Below, piece after piece: positions 7,204-12,163 of a stretch of DNA of 18,087 bases. The stretch spans positions 1 to 18,087 of the forward strand of contig CAMGSV010000027.1 in assembly GCA_946061495.1 (NCBI GenBank), written 5' to 3'. Position numbers and translations under genes: made by a program. The stretch comes from an uncultured Spirochaetales bacterium. Its GTDB lineage: Bacteria; Spirochaetota; Spirochaetia; Treponematales; Treponemataceae. The notes beneath the pieces were generated by a model that was not told the origin of the DNA, searched no databases, and saw only the letters and a list, made by a program, of their open reading frames with translations. The stretch's first letter is position 1; each line of letters begins with the position of its first letter.

Positions 7204-7317
7204 ATGAAAAGAACAATCGCAGCAACAGCATCAACCATTCTGGTGGCAGGCTCCCTCATTGCCGTGAGTCCCGACGCAATGGCACCCCAGGAACCCATCG
7301 ACGCAACGAAAAACTAA
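7204..7317 (+). CDS. 37-residue precursor of a small exported peptide
   Basis: This short frame has GGAG 8 nt before the ATG. A TATACT at 7140-7145 may be its -10 box, giving a leader of about 50 nt. The protein begins MKRTIAATAS, continues with a hydrophobic run (about residues 9-21) and reaches a signal-peptidase-like site, DAMA, at residues 24-27. Cleavage there would release only the ten residues PQEPIDATKN. The stop is followed 40 nt later by a strong terminator, so the unit looks like a complete small gene. I do not recognise a family. Alternatives are an uncleaved single-pass membrane peptide, or a decayed start of a once longer secreted protein. The complete set of signals supports a real gene; the function is unknown. 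Confidence 0.55.
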   Translation: MKRTIAATASTILVAGSLIAVSPDAMAPQEPIDATKN

Positions 7318-7356
7318 GCCCTGAGCCAAGGCAGCAATCCTCCGAGAAAAGCAATA

Positions 7357-7414
7357 CCCCGGCAACAGACTGTTCACTTCACAGGAACCTCGTCTGCCAC
7401 CGGGGAGTTTTTTT
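7357..7414 (+). terminator. strong intrinsic terminator, also facing the minus-strand gene
   Basis: A three-part stem: CCCCGG/CCGGGG, then CAGAC/GTCTG, then GTTC/GAAC, closed by ACTTCACAG and followed by seven T residues (7408-7414). The stem ends at 7405. It lies between convergent genes and abuts the stop codon of the minus-strand gene, so it may act in both directions, though the minus-strand T-tract is poorer. Confidence 0.75.
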
Positions 7415-7728
7415 CAGTAGTAGCTGACCTTCATGGAATGGTCAACCTCCAGGTCAAGGTTTTTGGCACGGACATCATCCACCACCGCACGAGCCTGAGC
7501 CAGATTACCCACCTTTACGGTGATGTAGTACATCTTGCGGTCAATCTTGCCCTTTCCGCTGAAGTCCCGGATATCCAGCTTGCAGCCACAGCCAACAAAG
7601 GGGGGCTCTACCTCGTAGGAACCGGAGGATGCCTTGATTCCAGCCTCCTTCAGTCCTTCCTTGATTTTTTCCCACAGAGGACGATTCCGCTCCTTAAAAA
7701 TTGTTTCTTTTCTTTCAAATAAAGCCAT
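7414..7728 (-). CDS. small conserved protein of unknown function with GCGC motif
   Basis: This encodes 104 residues; AGGAGG lies 8 nt before the ATG. That ribosome site belongs to the 103-bp repeat shared with the antitoxin gene. The N-terminus is a charged amphipathic helix (FERKETIFKERNRPLWEKIKEGLKEAGI). A middle segment, PPFVGCGCKLDIRDFSGKGKIDRKMYYITV, has a closely spaced cysteine pair that could bind metal or be redox-active. The C-terminus (VGNLAQARAVVDDV) has an alpha/beta look like small domains that bind peptides or metals. There is no signal peptide or membrane helix, so it is probably cytoplasmic. I have the impression of similar short proteins in clostridia and spirochaetes but cannot name the family. 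It was probably once the gene directly downstream of the EcfT-like gene. Confidence 0.7.
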   Translation of the reverse strand: MALFERKETIFKERNRPLWEKIKEGLKEAGIKASSGSYEVEPPFVGCGCKLDIRDFSGKGKIDRKMYYITVKVGNLAQARAVVDDVRAKNLDLEVDHSMKVSYY

Positions 7729-7733
7729 AATAT

Positions 7734-7836
7734 TTTCCTCCTACTATAAATATACACCGATTCAAATCTTTTTGCTATGGTCAATCATGCTGACAGATAG
7801 CCGACCCCAATTTCCGCAGGTTTTGTCAAAACCACA
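7734..7836. repeat. 103-bp direct repeat, copy 1
   Basis: This copy matches 8434-8536 at every base except 7743, 7746 and 7786. It carries, in minus-strand order, the last codons (Trp-Phe-stop) of the PIN toxin gene, the palindrome GGTTTTGTCAAAACC (7819-7833), a TATATT -10-like box (7749-7754) and the AGGAGG site of the downstream 104-residue protein gene. The two copies are exactly 700 bp apart and enclose the toxin-antitoxin pair. Confidence 0.95.
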
Positions 7837-8209
7837 ATGTCTTCACATTATACTGTGGGATGAACATATCCTTTGTTATGAGTGTCAGATCCGATGATTT
7901 TGCTTGGGCAATCAAAAGCCTGTCGAAGGGGTCACGATGGATGAGCGGCAGGGACTTGGTCATTTCTATACAATCCGAAGAGATGGGAACAGCATTCATA
8001 TTCGCTTTCATACACATAAATTCAAGTTCAGGAATCGTAAATGAGGGGTCCAGCTTGTTCAATTTTTGTTTTATTGCGATTTCCCACAAGGAGATATGGC
8101 TGTAAAAACATCTCTTCGTTTCAATAATTGTGCAGATATCCTTGGGTAAACCTAAATTTCCTTGGAAAAACCACAGGATGATGTGGGTGTCCAGCAGATA
8201 CTGTTCCAT
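7826..8209 (-). CDS. PIN-domain toxin (VapC-like)
   Basis: This encodes 127 residues from the ATG at 8209; an in-frame GTG at 8212 is an alternative. The start overlaps the antitoxin stop (TGATG), typical translational coupling. The PIN fold acidic residues are present: D7 in YLLDTHIILW, E43 in SLWEIAIK, D93 and D96 in HRDPFDRLLIAQA, and D114 in LITKD. This is the subgroup with the LLDTHxLLW opening and LPLxHRDPFDRLLIAQA block. Such proteins are Mg-dependent RNases, often cutting tRNA or rRNA, held inactive by the antitoxin. The active site looks intact. The last two codons and stop lie inside repeat copy 1. Base composition is clearly more AT-rich than the flanking transporter genes, consistent with acquisition. 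Confidence 0.9.
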   Translation of the reverse strand: MEQYLLDTHIILWFFQGNLGLPKDICTIIETKRCFYSHISLWEIAIKQKLNKLDPSFTIPELEFMCMKANMNAVPISSDCIEMTKSLPLIHRDPFDRLLIAQAKSSDLTLITKDMFIPQYNVKTLWF

Positions 8210-8430
8210 CACATATAATCCTTGAAATCATCCAGCGGCTCATCGAAATCTGCCGAGATGAAGGATATCTTATGCTTCAAGGCACCAAAACAAGAAACTT
8301 TTTCGGCTGAGTTTTCATCTGCCTTCCGGGACGAATACTTTGAAACCAAGAAATCGATGAAATCTTCAATCTCAGTCACGTATTGTATTGGCAGGGAAGA
8401 AATCTTCTGCTCCAAACCTGCTATCGACAT
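8209..8430 (-). CDS. DUF2281-type antitoxin (VapB-like) partner of the PIN toxin
   Basis: This encodes 73 residues; AGGAGG lies 6-7 nt before the ATG, inside repeat copy 2. The N-terminal half (LEQKISSLPIQYVTEIEDFIDFLVSKY) is the DUF2281 helix pair, and the C-terminus (FISADFDEPLDDFKDYM) is the typical tail that would wrap the toxin, close to the common DFDEPLEDFKEYM ending. It precedes the PIN toxin gene with a TGATG overlap, the standard antitoxin-first order. Autoregulation would act on the promoter carried by the repeat. That repeat also precedes the 104-residue protein gene, so cross-regulation is conceivable. Confidence 0.88.
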   Translation of the reverse strand: MSIAGLEQKISSLPIQYVTEIEDFIDFLVSKYSSRKADENSAEKVSCFGALKHKISFISADFDEPLDDFKDYM

Positions 8431-8433
8431 ATA

Positions 8434-8536
8434 TTTCCTCCTGCTCTAAATATACACCGATTCAAATCTTTTTGCTATGGTCAATTATGCTGACAGATAG
8501 CCGACCCCAATTTCCGCAGGTTTTGTCAAAACCACA
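8434..8536. repeat. 103-bp direct repeat, copy 2
   Basis: This is the second copy of the 7734-7836 repeat, with three substitutions. On the minus strand it holds the Trp-Phe-stop end of the EcfT-like gene, the palindrome GGTTTTGTCAAAACC (8519-8533), a TATATT box and the antitoxin ribosome site. Outside the block, sequence similarity between the two loci stops abruptly on both sides. Confidence 0.95.
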
Positions 8537-9188
8537 CCAGCAGGCTGTAGAGCATTCCCAGCCAGGCCAGCATCACCACGATTCCCCGTCCGGTGAAGTG
8601 ATACCTGACCGTATCTTCATCCCGAATCGAATCTGGCTCCTTTTTCTCTCGTTGCCAGTACACCTGGTACAGTCGGCTGTCCAAGGCCGCCACCACGCCA
8701 CCAGCACCGTCCTTTTTCCAAAGCGCCTGGCGGAATTCCTGCTGCTTGCCTACCAGCTGATCCAAGACCCCGAACATATCCACCACAAAGGCTCCCAGTC
8801 GTCCCGGCAGCCGTACCTGGGGAGATACCGCCAGCTGGGACAGGAACACCATCCCAGCCAAGGTCACACCACGATGCAGCCCCGCCTCCAAGGCTCCCGT
8901 GGTGATGACAAGCGTTCCCAACCGGGCTACCACCTGACCATGGGGGGAAAAGAGTGAAAAAAAAGTGATGCCGGCAATCATCAGAAGGGAGGGCAACAGC
9001 CGAAGCTTTCCCCGTCGGCTCAGCGCCAAGAAAAAGAAGGCGGTGGCCTCACCCACCAGCACCATCACGTTTTTCTGGAACAGGAAGGCGGGAAAAGCCA
9101 GCATGACGGCAGCAAAGAGCAGGGAGGGGGAGATAAGCCAGCTCCAAAAGCGGTGGCAGGACGCAGCAAGGCGGCGGGGCAACTTCAT
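8526..9188 (-). CDS. EcfT-like membrane protein, partner of the Gx transporter
   Basis: This encodes 220 residues from the ATG at 9188, which overlaps the upstream stop (ATGA) and has GGAGGG 7 nt before it; the longer open frame upstream is a shadow of the transporter gene. Hydrophobic helices lie at about residues 17-34, 38-50, 60-80 and 82-112, with a last one at 200-219. The block LVITTGALEAGLHRGVTLAGMVFLSQLAV resembles the helix of CbiQ/EcfT transmembrane components, and the following RLPGRLG and basic cytoplasmic segment fit the coupling region. EcfT links a substrate-binding S component to ATPases. Pairing with a Gx-type S-like protein supports this, but no ATPase genes are in the window, and the coupling-helix signature is not clear-cut. 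The final Trp-Phe-stop lies in repeat copy 2. Confidence 0.6.
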   Translation of the reverse strand: MKLPRRLAASCHRFWSWLISPSLLFAAVMLAFPAFLFQKNVMVLVGEATAFFFLALSRRGKLRLLPSLLMIAGITFFSLFSPHGQVVARLGTLVITTGALEAGLHRGVTLAGMVFLSQLAVSPQVRLPGRLGAFVVDMFGVLDQLVGKQQEFRQALWKKDGAGGVVAALDSRLYQVYWQREKKEPDSIRDEDTVRYHFTGRGIVVMLAWLGMLYSLLVWF

Positions 9189-9736
9189 GGACAGCCCTCC
9201 AATGATGCGTACCAGCGGGATCGCGCCACAAACCGTTGGGCGAAGATTCCCAGCAGCAAGCCGGTAATCATACCGCTGCACAGAAGGAGGGGGGCAATGT
9301 AGCGTGCCGCTGTACCAAAGAACAGGAAGCGGGCCACCACCAGCTGGGCTCCGTTGTTGCACAGTGCACCTGCCAGACTCATGCCCACCAGCCCCGCCAG
9401 GGGGCTTTTCCTCCCACGAATAAATCCATAGTACAAGAGTCCCATGCCCACCGCAGCGGCACTGGAACCAGCCGCAGAGAAGAGAAAGACATAGGAAAAA
9501 AGCGTCCCGGAAATAAGCCCCTGCCCCACCGTCTTTGTCAGCACCAGCAGCACCACGTTTCCCATCGTCATTTTGGAGAAGGCCAGCAGGACGGGAAGAT
9601 TTGCCAGCCCCAGCCGCAGGAAGGGCAAGGGCTTGGGGATGGCGTACTCCACCATGGACAAGAAGAGGCAGAGAGCAGAGAAAAACACCAGACGATATCG
9701 CTTTTCCTGGGCGGAAGGGGAAAGAGAGGCTTCCAT
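9185..9736 (-). CDS. Gx transporter family protein (heptaprenyl diphosphate synthase component I-like)
   Basis: This 183-residue protein matches the Hpre_diP_synt_I/Gx family: FLRLGLANLPVLLAF near residues 39-54, KTVGQGLISGTLFSYVFLFSAAGS, and SLAGALCNNGAQLVVARFLFF, over about five or six membrane helices. The family was named after a heptaprenyl synthase subunit, but its fold resembles S components of ECF vitamin transporters; the substrate is unknown. It overlaps the EcfT-like gene by ATGA. The start at 9736 has no Shine-Dalgarno sequence. A TATACT box lies only 7 nt before the ATG, suggesting a leaderless transcript. Confidence 0.85.
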   Translation of the reverse strand: MEASLSPSAQEKRYRLVFFSALCLFLSMVEYAIPKPLPFLRLGLANLPVLLAFSKMTMGNVVLLVLTKTVGQGLISGTLFSYVFLFSAAGSSAAAVGMGLLYYGFIRGRKSPLAGLVGMSLAGALCNNGAQLVVARFLFFGTAARYIAPLLLCSGMITGLLLGIFAQRFVARSRWYASLEGCP

Positions 9737-9743
9737 GGGTGGC

Positions 9744-9772
9744 AGTATAGCATGGGGGAATTAATAGTAAAA
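9744..9772 (-). promoter_or_regulatory. promoter of the Gx transporter operon, probably leaderless
   Basis: On the minus strand, TTTTAC, a 17-nt spacer and TATACT (9744-9749) are followed by 7 nt and the ATG. Transcription would begin at or next to the start codon. The -35 match is weak. Confidence 0.5.
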
Positions 9773-9779
9773 GGGGGAG

Positions 9780-10075
9780 GGAGAAGCCAGGAACCCACCG
9801 TCGGCTTGCACTTCGCTACGCTCAGAGATAGGGAGCGACCAGCCGTCAGGCTGGGAAAATCGCAATATATTGAGCGATTTTAGCGAGTCTCACTGCGTGG
9901 CCTCACACCTTGCCCCTGCAAAAGTGCACACAAGCAGGCATCCCCTGGCTTCCCCTCCCCGCTGGTACGTTAGTTCGCTCTACTGCTGGATAGAGGCTGG
10001 TGGGAAAAGGCAGATAAAGAAAATCCAAACTTTTTCTGCAAAAGTGCATTTTTTCGCTGGATTTATACAATAATA
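9780..10075. repeat. non-coding region with three adjacent hairpins and a duplicated 13-mer
   Basis: No convincing gene lies between the Gx start and recQ. Three inverted repeats follow one another: CGCTC (9819-9823)/GAGCG (9833-9837); CCAGCC (9839-9844)-GTCA-GGCTGG (9849-9854); and AAAATCGC (9856-9863)/GCGATTTT (9874-9881) with a 10-nt AT-rich loop. The 13-mer CTGCAAAAGTGCA occurs at 9916-9928 and again at 10036-10048. The segment reads like a compound palindromic repeat element of the dispersed kind, or a structured RNA. It has no tRNA or rRNA features. The 3' end (about 10040-10080) must also hold the recQ promoter. Confidence 0.6.
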
Positions 10076-10080
10076 TCTAT

Positions 10081-11988
10081 GTGAACAGCGAACAATTATT
10101 TCAAGACCAGTTTGATTCCCCAGACAGCTTGCCAGAAACTTGCTTTCTGCCAGAAACTTGTTTTCTGCCAGAAACTTGCTTTCTGCCAGAAACTTGTTTT
10201 CTGCCAGAAACTTGCTTTCTGCAGGATGCACAGCGAGAGGAATGCCGTGCCCAGCAGGGGGCGGTGGAACGTGATCCGGCAGTGGCAGTGGCACAGGATG
10301 TGTTCGGGGTGCCGTCACTCTACCCCTGGCAGCGGCTGGTCATCGCCAACATCATGGAATGCGAGGAACGACACCTGGCACACCAAGCCCAAAGCCAGCC
10401 AGCTCCAGCTGTCCTTCGGGACAGCCCTGTTCCGAAGGACAGCCAAGCCCTAGATGGCGGCATCGGAGAACAGGGTGACGACATTCAAGCCACAGATTTG
10501 GACGACCAGGAGGACGATATCATCAACAGGGGGCGGCAGGTGGTGCTGCTTCCCACTGGGGCGGGGAAATCCATGTGCTTCATGGTGCCCTCCCAGCTCC
10601 TTTCCGGCAGAACCCTCATCATCTACCCCCTGCTGGCCCTCATGTCGGACCAGCTGCGGAGAATCCAGCAGGCGGGACTGGAGGCAGTCCTCTTCCGTGG
10701 CCAGCAAACGGAGGAGGAGCGAGCGGACAATTTCCGTCGGCTGGATGCGGGGGCAAAGATCATCCTGGCAAACCCTGAGGTGCTCCAGTCAGAAAGACTC
10801 CTGGAACGGCTGGCCACCTACAACATCGTCCATGCCGCCATCGATGAGGCCCACTGCGTCTCGGAATGGGGAGACAGCTTCCGCCCCTCCTACCTGACCC
10901 TGGGAACCGTCCTGACCAAGCTGCACATCCCTGTCATCACCGCCTTCACCGCCACCGCCTCAGCCCCAGTGCTCCAGCGTGTCACAGAAATCCTCTTTGG
11001 CGGCCAGCCCCCCTACCTTATGAAAAGCACCTCGGACCGCCAGAACATCCACTATTCCGTGGTGTATACCAGCATCAAGGAAAAGACGGCCCTGCAGCTT
11101 GCCACCCAGGAGCAGCGTCCCCTCATTGTATTCTGCGGCACCAGGGCCAAGTCCGAAAGCACCGCCCGCCTTTTCCGGGAGGTGTTTCCCGCCGACCAAG
11201 TGCGGTTCTACCACGCCGGCCTCACCAAGGAGGAAAAGACCGCCACCGAGCAGTGGTTCTTCCCCCACCAGTCCGCCATCCTCTGCTGCACCTGCGCCTT
11301 CGGCATGGGAATCGACAAAAGCGACATCCGCACCGTCATCCATCTGGAGCCATCCCCCACGGCGGAGGCCTACATCCAGGAGGCGGGGCGAGGTGGCCGA
11401 GATGGCAGCCCCACCAAGGCCATCCTTCTCTGGAGCCCGGAGGACGAGGCCCGCTCCCGCCAGCATCCTGAAGGAAGCCGTAGCCGTGTGCTGGGAGAAT
11501 TTGCCCAAGGACACCAGTGCAGACGACAAGTCCTGCTGAACGCCCTAGGTGGGGAGGAGGCCGCCTGTAGTGGCTGCGACTTCTGCGATGCCCGTGAGTC
11601 AGGACAAAAATTGAATACCACCGCCACCGACAGAGCAGAGACACTGCAGTTCATCAGGAAGAACAGAAACCGCTGGACTGTGGAGCAGATGGCAGAGCGG
11701 CTGCGAGTCCAAGCAAATAAAAAAAGCCCCGAGGCTATCTACGAGCCACAGGACTTCATCACGCTCATACAGGAACTGAAAAAACAGGGGCAGGTTGTCC
11801 TTCGAGGACTAACCACCAAGCGCCTGAGCCTTCCCAGAAGGAAGAGACCTACACCTCTCCATTTCCTTCAGCAGAAGCGGCAGGGGCAGCTGCCACAATC
11901 GCCTTCTTCTTCTTTACCTTCGGTGGCTTTTTCCGATACCGCACCACAAAGTTTACGAAATTCAGGTACAGAATCACCATCGCCGTGA
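10081..11988 (+). CDS. recQ: RecQ-family ATP-dependent DNA helicase with repeat-bearing N-terminus
   Basis: This encodes 635 residues from the GTG at 10081. There is no Shine-Dalgarno sequence, and a TACAAT lies about 9 nt upstream. After five copies of LPETCF (residues 17-46) come motif 0 (YPWQRLVIANIME, 81-93), an unusual insertion (about 94-150), Walker A PTGAGKS (158-164), DEAH (255-258), TATA (290-293), CAFGMGIDK (405-413) and QEAGRGGRDG (433-442). The RecQ zinc site is complete: C480, C496, C499, C502. A short winged-helix-like region follows; no HRDC domain is seen. RecQ unwinds DNA 3' to 5' in recombination and fork repair. The last 45 or so residues are Ser/Pro-rich and overlap a convergent gene, so the native stop may have been lost. 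Confidence 0.9.
   Translation: MNSEQLFQDQFDSPDSLPETCFLPETCFLPETCFLPETCFLPETCFLQDAQREECRAQQGAVERDPAVAVAQDVFGVPSLYPWQRLVIANIMECEERHLAHQAQSQPAPAVLRDSPVPKDSQALDGGIGEQGDDIQATDLDDQEDDIINRGRQVVLLPTGAGKSMCFMVPSQLLSGRTLIIYPLLALMSDQLRRIQQAGLEAVLFRGQQTEEERADNFRRLDAGAKIILANPEVLQSERLLERLATYNIVHAAIDEAHCVSEWGDSFRPSYLTLGTVLTKLHIPVITAFTATASAPVLQRVTEILFGGQPPYLMKSTSDRQNIHYSVVYTSIKEKTALQLATQEQRPLIVFCGTRAKSESTARLFREVFPADQVRFYHAGLTKEEKTATEQWFFPHQSAILCCTCAFGMGIDKSDIRTVIHLEPSPTAEAYIQEAGRGGRDGSPTKAILLWSPEDEARSRQHPEGSRSRVLGEFAQGHQCRRQVLLNALGGEEAACSGCDFCDARESGQKLNTTATDRAETLQFIRKNRNRWTVEQMAERLRVQANKKSPEAIYEPQDFITLIQELKKQGQVVLRGLTTKRLSLPRRKRPTPLHFLQQKRQGQLPQSPSSSLPSVAFSDTAPQSLRNSGTESPSP
10129..10218 (+). repeat. five 18-bp tandem repeats inside recQ
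   Basis: Five units encode LPETCF each. They are nearly identical, but the cysteine codon alternates TGC, TGT, TGC, TGT, TGC, so the array also has a 36-bp period. The unit is a multiple of three, so copy-number change would not shift the frame. Confidence 0.97.
10408..10443 (+). repeat. palindromic element inserted in frame in recQ
   Basis: A 12-bp perfect inverted repeat, GCTGTCCTTCGG/CCGAAGGACAGC, has a 12-nt spacer. Its left half alone folds as CTGTCC-TTCG-GGACAG, a stem with the very stable UUCG tetraloop. It encodes residues 110-121 in a segment between motifs 0 and I that is absent from typical RecQ. Confidence 0.85.
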
Positions 11989-12052
11989 TGAAAATCACCG
12001 CAGGATTCAGGAGGACGGCAGAAACTGTTCTCAATATATCGGATACACCCAT
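11849..12052 (-). CDS. small single-pass membrane protein of unknown function
   Basis: This 67-residue protein has one hydrophobic helix (about residues 15-36: NPAVIFITAMVILYLNFVNFVV), then a strongly basic stretch RYRKKPPKVKKKK and an alanine-rich tail. The helix flanked by a positive cytoplasmic side is a convincing membrane protein, unlike the low-complexity recQ tail on the other strand over 11849-11988. There is no Shine-Dalgarno sequence. A GATAAT box ends 6 nt before the ATG, as in the leaderless genes nearby. I do not recognise a named family. The 140-bp convergent overlap with recQ suggests that one of the two reading frames is longer than the original. Confidence 0.6.
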   Translation of the reverse strand: MGVSDILRTVSAVLLNPAVIFITAMVILYLNFVNFVVRYRKKPPKVKKKKAIVAAAPAASAEGNGEV

Positions 12053-12126
12053 GATGTAATTATCGGTTTACAGGACAAAATCTTGAAAACAATTGCGAGG
12101 GAAATACCATATTGCAACAGTCATCA

Positions 12127-12155
12127 TTGGCGACAGACAGAAAAAGTGGTATACT
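12127..12155 (+). promoter_or_regulatory. pepF promoter, probably leaderless
   Basis: TTGGCG (12127-12132), a 17-nt spacer and TATACT (12150-12155) are followed after 8 nt by the ATG at 12164. The open frame extends back to 12083, but that start would lie upstream of this promoter. Confidence 0.6.
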
Positions 12156-12163
12156 TTTTCATT

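Noticed and set aside
7734..8536. Integron cassette with attC sites formed by the 103-bp repeats
   Set aside because: No GTTRRRY/RYYYAAC core pair or long imperfect palindrome is present in the repeat, and no integrase gene is in the window.
9780..10075. tRNA or other standard RNA gene in the structured intergenic region
   Set aside because: No cloverleaf, T-loop or CCA end could be found; the hairpins are independent and adjacent.
10129..10218. LPET motifs in RecQ as sortase sorting signals
   Set aside because: They are at the N-terminus of a cytoplasmic helicase, lack the following glycine and have no membrane anchor; the likeness is by chance.
10129..10218. CRISPR array
   Set aside because: The 18-bp units are directly adjacent with no unique spacers and are in frame inside a gene.
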